Notes: a model not told the origin generated them from the letters alone. Counted from the first letter of the stretch, positions 22,042-35,057 are shown. The stretch is 64,000 nt of DNA from Fragilariopsis cylindrus CCMP1102 (GCA_900095095.1 FMBT01000370.1:124001-188000); one strand, 5' to 3'. Numbers and translations are program-made.

Positions 22042-23702
22042 TCACCCCCAAGGGATTAGTTGTACAGAAATAAATTCCGGACCGCAAAATTTCAAAAGCT
22101 CCTTCATTTCAGGACACGATAACCCATATGGAGGAGTTCTTTGGAATGGATTTCGCGAATTTCGTTTTTCTTGGAGCACAGCAGTATGACACCCGTATGG
22201 ATCTTGTGCGAATGGAGCCGCGGCGTTCTTAAACTCACCTTCTGTTGATCGTTGCAAATCAAATCCAGTCGACGCAGGTGGGTCGACGCCGATGTACGCG
22301 AAACGATCAGCCGGCCACCGTAAAGCAGGTGCATGTAACGTCTCGAAACGTCGGCGTTTGAAGGAGAAGGAAACAACTGTGATTTTTTTAGGATATTCTC
22401 CCGTTATTTCACGAAACCGGCAGATAGAAAACATTAGATTTTCGAATGAATCTGTAGCAAATTCTTCGGTGGTCGTCCTCGCTCGGACGGACGAACCGTC
22501 GTTTGTCAGCCATAGGTTCATGGCGTCGGCAACATGATAATATGCCTGTGCTTCAGTTTGAGGGCCACTAATAGCCCTTGTTTCTCCACCGCTAAATACT
22601 AACAGGGATTTCGGATCCTTCCGTGCCTCTTCAATTCCCGCTGTTATGTGCGCATGTATGGCTTGGGGAAGGCCCTACATTAGTTTTAAAGATACATTAT
22701 AATACAGGGACGAAGGGAAATGTTTTTGTTTAGAAGGATCAACTAATATTTTCTTTTCTTTTGTCTCGGAAACAATGGGATCCCAAGGGTTGGAGACGAT
22801 AGTTCAAGCAAAGTAAAAACATCATAAATGCATCCTACACATGAGGTATCATGTCACCACTTACCTGTCCCTTTTGGCTATGAAGTATTTATGGAAAGTC
22901 GCAAAGAAAAGGGAAATCGAATGAATAGGAAACAAGAAAAATGAGAAAATATGGATCCAAGTCAAAACGCCATGGGAATTTGTCAGAAAAATAAGAAACA
23001 CAAACACAAACACACATGAGTGAACAATCCAGCTCGAATCAGTTCTATTTAAACAATGTTTCGAAGGATTGCTTTTTTTTGATGTGTTTGAAAAATATTG
23101 CACTGTATTCGCATGCACTGTATTGCTTCTTTTACTTACTATCCGAGGAGAAACCAATCACTTTCATCACTTCCAGCGTCTTGTAAATGCCCAGAAACAG
23201 TGACTGAGTGACCAGCTACCATAACGAGATTTTCCGCATGAACGGCTAAACCTCCTTCATTGAATGGTTGGGACTTCTGCGATACCCAAATATTTCTTTC
23301 TTGGTCATCTTCTCCCCCTCGGAGATTTTTCTGCTTCAGCTTCTGAGAATTGACAACATTGACAGCAGCGGAATCGCCTCTTTTCTCTATTTTTTCTCCA
23401 CCGCCATGATTTTTGCCGAACGAAGGATCGATATTGTTGCTATGTATTATGTGTTGACTACTAGTATTGGCTATAAAGGGAAGGACAAAGATGATCGTCG
23501 CAGCGATGGAGATGGTAATTAAAATAAGGTCCTTACGACGTCTTTTCCGATTTTGCATCGTTCTTGTGCGTAGAATCTTTCGTCTTGGCAAAGTCGGTGG
23601 AACTAAACCCAAAGTATTATTATTATTATTATCATTACTTCCTGCCCCCAAAGCCGAAGCCGAAGTTGATAATGACGAGATGCTACGACGAGTCGAAACC
23701 AT
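22042..23702 (-). CDS. DUF218 (YdcF/SanA-like) membrane protein with a 13-nt microexon
   Basis: Three exons, 23702-23140, 22877-22865 (13 nt) and 22674-22042, give 402 residues. The microexon lies between CTTCATAG and a GTAAGTGG donor and supplies YQKGQ: exon 1 ends NLVMVAGHSVTVSGHL...WFLLG, and exon 3 starts GLPQAIHAHITAGIEEA, so the join gives WFLLGYQKGQGLPQ, the order expected in plant and fungal relatives. Phases agree (2, then 0). The N-terminus is basic with a hydrophobic membrane anchor (about residues 57-77, DLILITISIAATIIFVLPFI). Other DUF218 motifs are SLLVFSGGETRAISGPQTEAQ and GCHTAVLQEKRNSRNPF. Biochemical role of this family is unknown; bacterial members act in the envelope. Confidence 0.82.
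22865..22877 (-). other. 13-nt microexon of the DUF218 gene
   Basis: The 13 bases CCAAAAGGGACAG are bounded by AG on one side and GTAAGTGG on the other. Flanking introns are 262 bp (22878-23139) and 190 bp (22675-22864). Including it keeps frame and produces the expected family sequence; skipping it would shift frame. Confidence 0.8.
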
Positions 23703-24358
23703 GAGAAGCCCCCCTCACGACGATAATGTGCCGTTTAGACCTCAAATATCGCACCTAGCTAGCATTAAGCCTTGTCATCAGCAGCTTTCATAGACACTTA
23801 TTGTCCAGAGAAGAGATACCGTACAGAGATACAGAATATTTGAATATATAAATATCCTTCGAGACCTTACTATCTCAAAATATTTTGCATTGGTGTACAA
23901 TTCTATGCTTCATAATATGATGTTATCATATATTATTATATGGTATGATTGTATATTAATAGGGGTATGTTCATAGTATAACGAAGGGGCTTGACTAGAT
24001 CGACTAAAAAGCATCCAAAAACTTTGTTAGTTCACTAACTTACTGTACGGTACAGTAGTAGTCGTAGCTACAGTACTTCCTCCAGCGAGCGCTAACTTTT
24101 ACCACGCACTATCGCATGGAATTATTACACGATAAAAGCGCATTGAACCTAAAATCTTCCCACAAAATGCGAAGTACTTTTAAGTAGCATCATTCTTTAG
24201 CAGATTGAAGATACTTCAAAGTACTTCTACTACTGTATGCATCAAATCATCAAATCAAATTCGATCACGGCACGCACAACAAAACCAGTCTTGTTGCCCA
24301 ACAAAAGCAAAAGTCTAGCAGGAATAATAGCAACGCTTGGATTGAAACTACAAAGACT
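23703..24358. promoter_or_regulatory. divergent intergenic region
   Basis: About 0.66 kb between the start codons of the DUF218 and acyl-CoA synthetase genes. It contains TACTGTACGGTACAGTAG near 24040-24055 and CTACAGTACTT near 24069, members of a motif repeated in many intergenic regions of this window. Confidence 0.45.
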
Positions 24359-26800
24359 ATGGCGAATCATCTCATCTTCCTCCCTCTCCAGATCTTGTTG
24401 ATCGGGATCGATCTTCTGGTACGTCGTCGAGTATGCGTTGGAAAAATGATGTTCGGAATTATTTGCCTTTTCGCCATATTCGTCCGCTTCCGTATGCTTT
24501 CTTTGCTCACGTTAATTTTATTACTATTTTAATTCGAAAATTCTTCAGATCTCCGTGTTGACATTTGGCTGGATCAATGTCATTAAGAAACTCAGTACAT
24601 CTAAACCCGTTCGAACGGTTCCAGCAGGTGATGGATCCGTCCCCTCTCATCGTGTTTTACCCGAATGTAATGGAAATCTTGCTACTATTCCTTCCAACGG
24701 TGCGACTACACTCTATGAAATTTTCAGCAAAACTTTATCAAATCATGGTCCGAATGTTTGTATGAGAAATCGTCATTTTTTGGGATGGAAAACGAAGAAG
24801 ATTAAAGAATTCAGTCCTGTCATCACTGATTTGACCTACAACGAAGTTGGAGAAAAAGCCCACAAGTTTGGTGCTGCCTTGGCTGCAACCGGGTGTGTAC
24901 CATCGGACCCAACAGCAACACTTGATAAGGTCAATAAGCCTTGTCGGATCGCTATCTTTGAAAATACCTGTTCAGAATGGATGATCGCCGCTCTTGGTGC
25001 ATTCTCACAGAGTTTAGCTGTTGCGACTGTTTACGCAACATTAGGTATCGATAGTGTTACGGAAGCGGTAGTAGATAATTCAATTTCTGCAATCGTTTGT
25101 AACAAAATTAACGTCCATTATTTGGTTGAAAATGCAAAGAAGATGCCCAGTCTTAAGACCATTATTTACACTAACGATTTGGTCGGAGAATCTGATAATA
25201 TTGAAATCCCCAAAGCTCCAAAAGGCCTTCTCGTCATCTCGTTCGCAGACTTTGTCGCGTCTGGTGACACGTCCAAGTATCCCGTCATTCCACCGACTGC
25301 TGATAGTGCTGCTGTCATCATGTACACATCAGGATCCACAGGAAAACCAAAGGGAGTGGTTGTGAAGCACAGTGCTATCGTCGCAGGAATCGCTGCTGCG
25401 GAAACTAAACTCCCATTATTTTCAACTTCAAAGTACCTTGGATATTTGCCCTTAGCTCACATCTTCGAGCTCATGTACGAGTTTGCCTGCTTGTCTGTTG
25501 GTGCTTCTATTTCTTATGCTGATCCTAAGAGTTTGCTTGCAACTGGAGCCTATCCTGCAGGCGCATTGGAAGTTTTTGCTCCCACTCACATGGTTGCAGT
25601 GCCGAAGATCTGGGATACGATTAAAAAGGCTATCCAAGCCAAAGTCGCAGCATCTCCTCCTGTCGCTCAAGTTCTTGTAAATACGGCTTTGCAGTGGCGT
25701 GCCGCTGTGACTAAGATTGGACTAGACACTCCGTTGTTTAACGTGTTGGTCTTTAAAAAATTCAAGAAACTTCTTGGCGGTAGTATCGAACATGCAATTT
25801 CAGGCGGTGGGCCGCTCAACGGTGACGTCCAGAATTTTTTGCGGGTAGCCTTTGGTATCCCCTTGGTTCAAGGTTATGGTCTGACGGAAACATGCGCTGG
25901 TTTAACTATTCAAGAAGTAGATGACGAAATGACTGGTGTTGCTGGAACACTCATTCCTTGTTTGGAATGTCGTCTTGACTCTTGTCCCGATATCAATGAT
26001 AAGGCTGGACTAGCATACCTTTCCACTGATCGTAAGGACGTAGATGGAAACAATATCTGGGGAAGAGGAGAAATCATGATCAAGGGTGCGAATGTCACCA
26101 CAGGATATTACATGATGCCCGACAAAACGAAAGAAGTTTTTGTTGATGGCGGATGGTTTGCTACCGGAGATATTGGACAATTTATGGAGGATGGTGGTCT
26201 TCGAATTGTTGAGTAAGTAGTAGTTTACTATTCTGTATTCTAGAAAAATGAATACCAATTTTCATATAAATAATCTATCTGTGTTGAAGACTTCGAAAAG
26301 AAAAGAAAAGAGCTAACTACTTACCTTTTGTCATTTTTCCTTTGTTTTGCAGTCGTAAAAAGAATCTCGTCAAGCTCAAATCGGGAGAATATGTCGCTTT
26401 GGAAAAGATGGAAATGATCTATGGCAACTCTGTGTTTGTCGATGCCGTAGCTGGCGGCATCTGTTGTTATGGTGATGGAGACATGGATCGATGCGTTGCT
26501 CTCTTACAGCTCGCCGAACCTGCGGCAATGAAATGGGCAAAAGCAAATGGTGTAGAAGGTGATTTCGAAAAGGTGAAAAAATCCAAGGAAATGTACAATG
26601 CTGTTATGGACTCCTTCAAGAATGAACATGGAGATAGTGATTTAAGTCACATCGAAAAATTAATAGCAGTTGCTGTGTTAGATTCTCCCTGGACTCCCGA
26701 GAATGGATGCCTCACGGCCGCCAACAAGCTGCAACGACGCAAGGTCATCGAGGATTTTGCCACTGAATTTGAAGAAGTAAAGAAAAAAGGAATTTTCTAA
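24359..26800 (+). CDS. long-chain acyl-CoA synthetase
   Basis: ATP-dependent activation of long-chain fatty acids to acyl-CoA. Exons 24359-24418, 24549-26212 and 26353-26800 (introns 130 and 140 bp) give 723 residues. The first 60-bp exon encodes a hydrophobic anchor, MANHLIFLPLQILLIGIDLL, continued by ISVLTFGW, suggesting ER or lipid-droplet membrane attachment. AMP-binding motifs are in order: AAVIMYTSGSTGKPKGVVV (P-loop), YLPLAHIFELMYE, GYGLTETCAG, GWFATGDIGQF, and the hinge DRKKNLVKLKSGEYVALEKM, split by the last intron. This hinge is the fatty-acyl-CoA synthetase signature. Chain-length preference cannot be read. The start ATG is chosen because splicing at CTG/GTACGT joins it in frame. 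Confidence 0.92.
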
Positions 26801-28191
26801 ACAAAGCAGGATAAGAAAGTAACTAGTTTTACTATTGTATCGTGCATATTTATTTTACACAAAAAATGCAAGAAAGATGACCACATGCTCTTTCGTAGGA
26901 AAGATTATTTATATTTGTAACGAAAATGATTATACGATTTTTATCAAGATTTAATAGAACTACATTTTAACTAAAAAATCTGTTATGTATATGTATAAAC
27001 GATTCACACTTATGATCTATGACATATATTTCAAAAATTTTAAAGGCTCACATTTCAATATTCTGCTTCTTTCAGAAGATTTCTTGCTCCATATCATTGT
27101 CATGAAGAACATATTCATTACCCCCATCATTTTCCTCTGCTTGTGTTTTCTTTGCTCTTTGTTCATCCTTCCAACTCCAGAAATAAAGTAACCATCTTTT
27201 GTAGACCTTTCTGTACTGTGATTGCACCATCTTCTTGTAGTAGCTTAAACTCACAAAGCCCCACAAGCCCTACCCAACTATCGCTATCACATCCACTTAC
27301 TTGGCTCTTGTAATCAAATTATAAACAAGCTGGATATGCTGTTCCTTCAATACATATTTGATATGGCTGATAATTAGCTCCAAGTTGTTATTGGTGTGGT
27401 ACACTTATTAGTTTATTTATTTGTATATCTGATGTATTCTCAGCTCACTTTGGCATATCCCACATCTGCACATGAAATCATCCCACAAAATAAGTAAATA
27501 TTGACTTTCTGAATATATTAAGAGATATCAATATTAAGGAAACTTGATATGTAATACCAATGGCTCCAAAGAATGTACCTTAAGGGAAGCAAAATCCATC
27601 AGTAGCCCTACATTTCCAGTCAAAGACATATCAGGCTCATTGACATTGATTGGTAGCAATGCTTTAAAAAATCAACCATTCCATCCCTTGTAGTGTGTTG
27701 ATAACCACTACAAAGATTTTGCTATGGGAATATTATAGTCTCTGAGATTTGGAGACAACAATAATATCAGTTTCATTATAGAAGGATTTAGCATCAGTGG
27801 TACTATGGTGTGTTTTTTTGTTGATAGAGAGTGTGAGTTTTTCTAGATGGCTTATAGAATCACTGTAACTCTTATAAGAAGTTTGATAAATGTTAAAATG
27901 CAATGACCGGAGGTAACACCTACACGGCATTGCTTTCTTTTTAATGATATTTTATATGATACTTTGATAGTGCGATGAAAACTGCTTTGATACTGTGAAA
28001 ACTGCATACATCGATACATCGATACATCGATCGATTGATCAAAGACAAAGGTAATCAGTACAAATTCAGCTATACTTTTGGGGGATGGTTGAAGCAGTAA
28101 GTTAGTAAAGTAAAAGGTACTAGAGTTCTTTTAGGAAAAAGAAAAGTTGAAGATGTAAATTTAGATTAAAACTTATTTTATAATATGTATG
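26801..28191. other. gene-free region
   Basis: About 1.4 kb of A+T-rich sequence between convergent genes with no coding signal. A short CGATACATCGATACATCGATCGAT repeat lies near 28010-28033. Nothing else is recognised. Confidence 0.55.
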
Positions 28192-29337
28192 TTAAAAAGT
28201 TGTGGCGTATTTGTTTTCTCGTTTGATTGATCTACATGTGTGTATGTAAAATATTATGATGACAGATCTTTCCTTTGTGATTAAAAAAGATGTTGGCACA
28301 TTTAAAAAATGTTGAAAAATAATAATAGTAAATAGTGAACAAAACAAAGAGAATGACACACCTTTCGTCATCCAATTATTTATGTAGTAAAGATTTGGTT
28401 TTTTGGTGGTACTGGTACTGCCTGTATTAGGTTGATATAGGTATTGGTATCGATTGCTCGATTTTATAGACCCTTTTCCCGTTCCTGTATCTTTAAAGAT
28501 ATGGATTGCACATATCGAAGAGCAACACCCGGACACGGTAGATATGATGGTAGCTGAAGAGGACTGTGGTCCTTTTCCCATTTTTGTTCGATACCGTCGC
28601 CTTTGCTGCTGCTGCTGCTGCTGGCAAACCAGTACTGATACATCATCATCCTCATCGTCCACTGTCAGATCGACCTCTACTCTGTTGTTGGTATCGAGTG
28701 CAGCACTTGCACTCGTATTCTCCTTGTTGGTAACATATTCATTATTTCTCGTAGAGGCTTCTTCTTCATTGTAATCGTCATCTATTCGAGTTGCGGTGGG
28801 CATTCGATGATTATTCGTTGATAAAGGTTGGATTTTATAGGGAAGTATTGGCTTATTCTTTTTCCTTGGTCCTGTTACATCTACTGTATGTACCTGGTAA
28901 TCATTCTTCGTTACTTTCAGTGATCTTTTCTTGATAGGCTTCATACAAGCACGTCGAGCAACAACGATTTCTTTTGGTGGACCAGAATTATCATCTTCTT
29001 TTCTTCTTGTTTGATCGTCTCTTTCATCAGACATTGATCCTCGTTGCTGTACTACATTCAGTGTCGACGACGATTGACTATCGCTCGTTTTGTCACACGC
29101 TAAGGATGCTAATACCCAAAGCATATTATTGGGATTCGATATGTTCTTCGTTCTTGCCATGGTTGCTGTTCTTGCTATTGCTGTTGTTGTTGCTGTTGTT
29201 GGTGTATGATTAATGGTATGCCTGTATAATGTATTATATACTTTTGTTAAATTGTGTCTAATTCTTAAATTGGAAGGTCGTTGACGTAAGGCAATATCAC
29301 TCCCCAGGCCCAGATGTAGTAAAACCTGTGGAGTCAT
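28192..29337 (-). CDS. hypothetical basic low-complexity protein (3' end uncertain)
   Basis: A minus-strand frame from ATG 29337. The coding-like part is Thr/Asn-rich, then contains NMLWVLASLACDK, a Lys/Arg patch (ARRACMKPIKKRSLKV) and a hydrophobic-then-acidic core, VEVDLTVDDEDDDVSVLV, that resembles a SUMO-interacting motif, plus poly-Gln followed by RRRYRTKMGKG. These suit a nuclear protein but no family is recognised. After about residue 325 the translation becomes Phe/Ile-rich and looks like untranslated sequence; a GTGTGT donor near 28360 may end the exon there. A start at the internal ATG near 29160 (MARTKNIS) is also possible. Confidence 0.5.
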   Translation of the reverse strand: MTPQVLLHLGLGSDIALRQRPSNLRIRHNLTKVYNTLYRHTINHTPTTATTTAIARTATMARTKNISNPNNMLWVLASLACDKTSDSQSSSTLNVVQQRGSMSDERDDQTRRKEDDNSGPPKEIVVARRACMKPIKKRSLKVTKNDYQVHTVDVTGPRKKNKPILPYKIQPLSTNNHRMPTATRIDDDYNEEEASTRNNEYVTNKENTSASAALDTNNRVEVDLTVDDEDDDVSVLVCQQQQQQQRRRYRTKMGKGPQSSSATIISTVSGCCSSICAIHIFKDTGTGKGSIKSSNRYQYLYQPNTGSTSTTKKPNLYYINNWMTKGVSFSLFCSLFTIIIFQHFLNVPTSFLITKERSVIIIFYIHTCRSIKRENKYATTF

Positions 29338-31369
29338 CAAATCATAATCTGAGTGAGGCGACTAATTGTTCGCTCTGTCGTTTTTTTACTAATAACCATT
29401 CGTTAACAATTAATATCAATCACAATTACGAAGCGATGTCAGCGTCAGATAAGTGTGGAAGTATGTAGATGTTAGTGTTCTTCTTTTATAGGGCAATAAT
29501 ATTAGTTAGATAGTATTGGCTGCCATTGATTGAAAAAATGTATCAAATTGCCAGAGGTGTGAAAAGGGTTTCTTCATACAGGACGTGAGCGAGATAGCTC
29601 ATGTGAAGTTTTGATGGAAGGATCAACGAAGGTTCCTTCACCTCTCGCATTTTTGTTTGTTAATTCCAGAAGCAGTCGTAGAAAATTCAAGAGGTATTAC
29701 GGAAGTTTGTAAAAAGTTGATGAAACTGCATCAAGAAGTTCAAATTGGGATTCAAATTTTATATAAGTATTCGCGACCATCGTTTGAATCAGCTGTAAAC
29801 AGCTCGCGTTTAATATCGAGTTTTGGTTTCGCAAGTCAGGAAAGGGGGTTGGATGCCACGTATGTGTGCGCACAGTGAAGGCTGTGTGAGCAATTGAACA
29901 TGGATGTAATATTTATATTGTAGTAGACGAAATTACCACGAGATTCTCAATCTTCAAAATCAGATGTGTGAGTCGAAAACGAATACTAAGATTAAAAATG
30001 CCGATGAAGATGGAGAGGCAGTATGATAAAAAAAAGATACACCAATGTACACAGAACATAGATGAACTTTGGCATGTCCACGTCGGATAAGAGATGCTTC
30101 CGCTTATTGCACAACCGAACTTCAACAAAAATTCGCATAATTTGTACTCCTGTTTCCTCTTCCTCTCCAACAGGATGATTTTAATCGATCGATCGCTGAA
30201 TATGGCGTACGGTATTGTATTGCCTTTAATGAATGTGCATTAGATCTACGGGTTTCATAGATCTAACGTTACGGGTTATATATGCTCCCGAATAAAGGAA
30301 ACTACTGCCTATGCTAATTGACGGTGGTGTAATACCGGTAGAAGATTCGCATCAACCTAAATTAATGAATGACAAAGTCTAGTGACTGACTAGATCGTCG
30401 AATTGAAATGCCGTTCTAGCTAGGGTAGAGGAACCCGAGATTCGCACACAGATTCAAATGAATCATCTACTATCGAGTTGAAATATCATACACACTGCTT
30501 CGTTATAAGGTACCAGCAATTGAAAAGTCTAATGACTGACTAGATCGTCGAATTGAAATGCCGTTATAGCTAGGGTAGAGGAACCCGAGATTCGCAGCAG
30601 ATTCAAATATATCATCTACCATCAAGTTGAAATACCATACACACTGCTTCGTTATAGGGTACCAGAAGGCAGAGGAAACGTTGTAACTACAGTGTACTAT
30701 ACGTACGTACGTCGTTGCATTACATGACTCGACCCAGGAGTTGGCATATCGTTACTGTGCCAAAAACAGTATGAGTACGCTGCAGTGGTATGCATGGCTG
30801 GTGATATCAAGAGAAACTAACCGCTTATATTAGAGACAAAGAAAGATTGATGGTTCGGGACTGCACTATCTAAACGAATTTGTTTTTGCTTGGAATGGAG
30901 ATGAAAATCTGGGAATCTTTATAATGAAATAGATGTTCTTCGAAGATGGTGTCTTAATCGGAACGAGAATGATTAACTCTCTGCTTTTTACACAGTGTTT
31001 GAAATGTATGCAAATGCTTGCAGTAAAATGTCAATAACTCACTTTCTGGAAATGCATAGAAATATAGGATAATTTGTACTAGCACGATATATCGGAATTT
31101 GTTTGCTCTAGCTAGAAATTAATACACCTACAGTACACTGGAGGAAGAATGAACTGTATACGCATATGACCACGATTCGTTTTCCTGTTGTCAAATACGT
31201 TATTACTTAGTAGATGATGATATAATCCGTTAGTAGACCGGATAATATAATACAACTTTTCGCAATCATGCCGTTAAAAAGGAACTTGTTTATGAATAAA
31301 TAATAGGAAGAACAACATATTAAACCAAAAAAAAATAAAAAAGGGTTGTAAAAATGAACTGTATCATTA
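29338..31369. other. gene-poor region with a 150-bp tandem duplication
   Basis: About 2 kb without a supported gene. Contains the duplication at 30374-30666, GTACGTACGTAC-type runs near 30702, and some A+T-rich stretches. The short open frames do not resemble proteins. Confidence 0.55.
30374..30666. repeat. two-copy 150-bp tandem duplication
   Basis: Copies 30374-30523 and 30524-30666 begin AAAGTCTARTGACTGACTAG and end in CTTCGTTATARGGTACCAG. They differ by a handful of substitutions and a short deletion, so the event is recent. Confidence 0.92.
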
Positions 31370-34300
31370 TTATTTATTCAACGCTTTTAGGCTCTTTTCA
31401 ACCATCTCGGCTTGAGTTTCTAATTCTTTTAACTCCGCCTTCGCTTTATCCACCACAACAGCGGGAGCCTTGTCGGCAAATCCTTTCGAATTAAGTCTCC
31501 CGGCCAATTTTTCGATCTCAATTTGAAGTTTCCCTTGCTGCTTCGTCAGACGGGCACGTTCTTTTTCTGGATCTATTAGACCGGAAAGAGGTAGGAATAC
31601 TTCCACACCATCTTGAACAACTAGCTGTATAGAATCGTCATTATTAGCAGCTATTGATTCGGCACTACCGGTTGCGACTACGCTCACTTCATCAGGATCT
31701 AGTCTTGCAAGTGCAACAAGTGATTTTAATTCTTTTTCGATATCATCCTTGAGATTTTCCGGGGCTACCACTACAGCGCTGATCCTTTTCCCTTGTTCTA
31801 CGTTATACTCTGCCCGGGCGTTACGAATGCTTCGTGTAACTGCTTGAAAACATTCAAACGTAGACACAGCTTCGTCGCTTGTTACAAGTAGTGTTTCGTC
31901 GTCCATTTGAGGCCAATCTGCAAGCATTAGTGCATGCGCAGCTTGGTCTTTAGAAGCTTGTGCTCTTGGCAAGTGATGCCAGATCTGTTCTGTCACATAT
32001 GGCATGAACGGATGTAGGAGCCGAAGAATAGTATCCAACACATACACGAGAACGCGTCTCGCGGCTTTAGCCTCCTCAATATCACCGCCCCCGGCACCTT
32101 CATAAAGACGAGTTTTTGAGATTTCAATGTACCAGTCAGCGTATTGGTCCCACATAAATTCGTAAATTTTACCTCCCGCAGCACCCAACTGGTATTTCTC
32201 GATATCATTTGTCACACTGGCAACGAGTGAATGGCATTTAGATACAATGTACTTTTCTGGAAGTAATAACTTATCGAACTCTTCCTTACCAATTGGACCA
32301 GCCACAGCAAGTTCCTCGATCTCTGCTTCATCAGCATCTTTCAAGCCGTTAAACGTCACAAACTTTGCAGAGTTCCAAAGTTTATTGGCAAAATTACGAT
32401 TGGCTTCGATTTTCTCCATGTTCAATGGAATGTCCTGGAGAAGTCAAGGGAAGAAAATTCGTTAGAAAAGAGACTGGGCTTTAAAAATACTTACGTATTG
32501 TTTGTACTCGGAATGAGTTAGGGCTTTGTTGTAGTTATCTATTCCTCGTACGTACCTGTCCTGGAGTTACTCCAGTTACCAGAGAGTATCTAAGACTATC
32601 AGCACCAAATTTTTCGACAGTATCTAACGGATCAACAACGTTGCCTTTTGTCTTAGACATTTTGGTACCATCTTCAGCTCTTACAAGACCGTGTAGGTAG
32701 ATAACGCTAAAAGGACTTTCACCTGTTAATTCAATACCCATCATTACCATTCTTGCTACCCAGAAAAATAAGATATCATAGCCTGTCTCCAAACACGTTC
32801 CTGGATAAAACCTATCTAAATCGGAGTTCTCTACTCCTTCATTTGCAGGCCATCCAACAGTAGCAAATGGCCACAAACCGGAACTGAACCAAGTGTCAAG
32901 AACATCTTCATCTTGTCGTAAAACAACATTTTCGGGGTGTCCGTTTTCAATTGCTTTGCTACGAGCTTCTACTTCATTTCGTGCTACAATAAATTCCGAC
33001 TCACCACTTTCGCCGACATACCAAACTGGAATCCGGTGTCCCCACCATAACTGTCTTGAAATGCACCAGTCGTGAATATCGGTAAGCCAGTTGTTCCATT
33101 CCTTGTTGAATCGTTTCGGAACAATTTCGATATCACCATCTTCGACAGCCTTTAGAGCCTTTGCACCCATTCCTTCTGTTTTAACAAACCATTGACTACT
33201 GACAAGAGGCTCTATGATCTCTCCTCCACGCTGTGATCGGGGAACGCGTTGGGTATGCGGGTCGACCTTAATCGTTAATGATTCATCCTCCATGTCTTTC
33301 CACAGCTGTTCTCGTGCTACGAATCGATCTAAGCCATTGTACTGTTCACCGGCATTTCCATTCAAAGACCCATCCTTGTTCATGATATTAATAATGGGTA
33401 GGTCATACTTTTTGCCTATCGCGTAATCATTCGGATCGTGTCCAGGGGTTATTTTCAAGGCACCTGTACCAAATTCCATGTCAACATAGTCGTCAGCAAT
33501 AATTGGAATAGTTCTACCATTTCCCATCGGAACAATAGCTTCTTTACCTACCAGTCCTTGTATCTTTCATCGTCAGGATGTACACATATGGCAGTATCTC
33601 CCATGATGGTTTCGGGTCGGGTAGTTGCTACAGGCAGGAATTCTACGATGAAAAAAATAGCAAAAGATAATGATTGAGAATGGATTAACCAGTTAGGTGA
33701 GTTTTTTTTTCGTCAAAAACTCATCATTTTTTCGAAGAAAACCCAATCAAATCAAACCAAACTTACCACCGTCAGTCCCATCCACCATATATTTGAAATA
33801 GTACAATTTTCCTTCTTCTTCAGTGTATTCAACTTCTAAGTCACTAACAGCCGTCTTTAGAAGTGGTGCCCAATTGACCATATATTCTCCGCGATAGATT
33901 AGACCTTTGTCGTGCATTCTCACAAAGGCCTCGGAAACTGCCTCCGATAAGTCTTGGTCCATTGTAAATCGTTCTCGACTCCAATCGGCGGACGCTCCTA
34001 GGGATCGAAGTTGGCGAGTAATATGACCACCCTGTTCTGCTTTGTAATCCCAAACGCGTTCCAAAAACGTTTCCCGACCAACTTCCTCTCGCGTCGTACC
34101 TTCTGCAATTAAAAGTTTTTCTACTTGCAATTGTGTGGCGATACCCGCATGATCCGTACCTGAAATAATAATGATAATAATAAAACGAGAAAAACATGCA
34201 TCGTTTCGATCGGAGTGAGATAATATAACTTGGACCCGGGTTTTCATTTTTAAATATAATAAATATCGTTTTATTCCAAGCGTTATTGTGTGTGTGGTAT

Positions 34301-35057
34301 TTATTTCTCGACCAACGACGAAAAATTAAGTACAGAATGCAATTTCAGGTGAAATAAAGTATGTGTACTACTACGCACCTGGTAACCACAACACGGGTCG
34401 ACCTCTCATTCGATGAAATCTTGCTAGACCGTCTTGTATAGCTACGAACATGGCATGTCCCATATGTAGTCGTCCCGTAACGTTCGGAGGTGGCATAGGT
34501 AGTACATACGGTTTTCTACCATTCGCATCACTTTCCTCCTTTGTTTGTTTTGCATCTGGTTGAAAACATCCACTAGATTCCCACCATTGATAAATCTGAC
34601 TTTCAAATTCAGTCGGAACGTAGTTTCCTAAACCCGCCTCAATATTGTCAACATCGTAGGGACGAACAGATGACGATGGAGCTACGGCAGATGTTTCATC
34701 TTCGGTAGCGGTAGTTGTGGTCGATGTCGCCCGAAGAGACGTCGTCGTTGTTGTTTTCCAAAATGTATTTCTCGTTATACCGGCGGCACCGTCTAATACT
34801 GTATGACGATACTTTTTGCTATCGGTAGAAGCAAATGCAAGGGACGACCTCGCAGCGGAAGAGGAACTAATACCTCTTCTACTACTTCGAACAAATGCAG
34901 GGACAACACTACCTGTAGCGGCAGCACTAAAAGCTCGAACACCTGCTGGAGCTGTCAAGGAAGAAGACACACAAAAGAATGCGGCCACCATCGCATTCGT
35001 TGCGTTCTTTTTCTTCTTCGCTCGATTATTTTTTGCTACGAATAGTTGATTCGACAT
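31370..35057 (-). CDS. valyl-tRNA synthetase, probably organellar
   Basis: Class I synthetase that charges tRNA-Val. Exons 35057-34379, 34159-33767, 33642-32556 and 32434-31370 (introns 219, 124 and 121 bp). The N-terminus includes [20 protein letters not shown] followed by FSAAATG, an ASAFAP-like bipartite plastid signal if translation begins at the second Met (about residue 23); the first Met adds a Lys/Asn-rich lead. Motifs: [15 protein letters not shown] (HIGH), [35 protein letters not shown] (editing domain), [32 protein letters not shown] (KMSKS), and a C-terminal coiled arm. In exon 3 near 33554 one base is missing: RYKD should continue [13 protein letters not shown], and adding one C to GGACTGG restores it (total 1074 residues). 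Confidence 0.92.

Noticed and set aside
26985-27191. Hydrophobic 68-codon frame downstream of acyl-CoA synthetase
   Set aside because: A+T-rich sequence that translates to hydrophobic residues by composition; no support.
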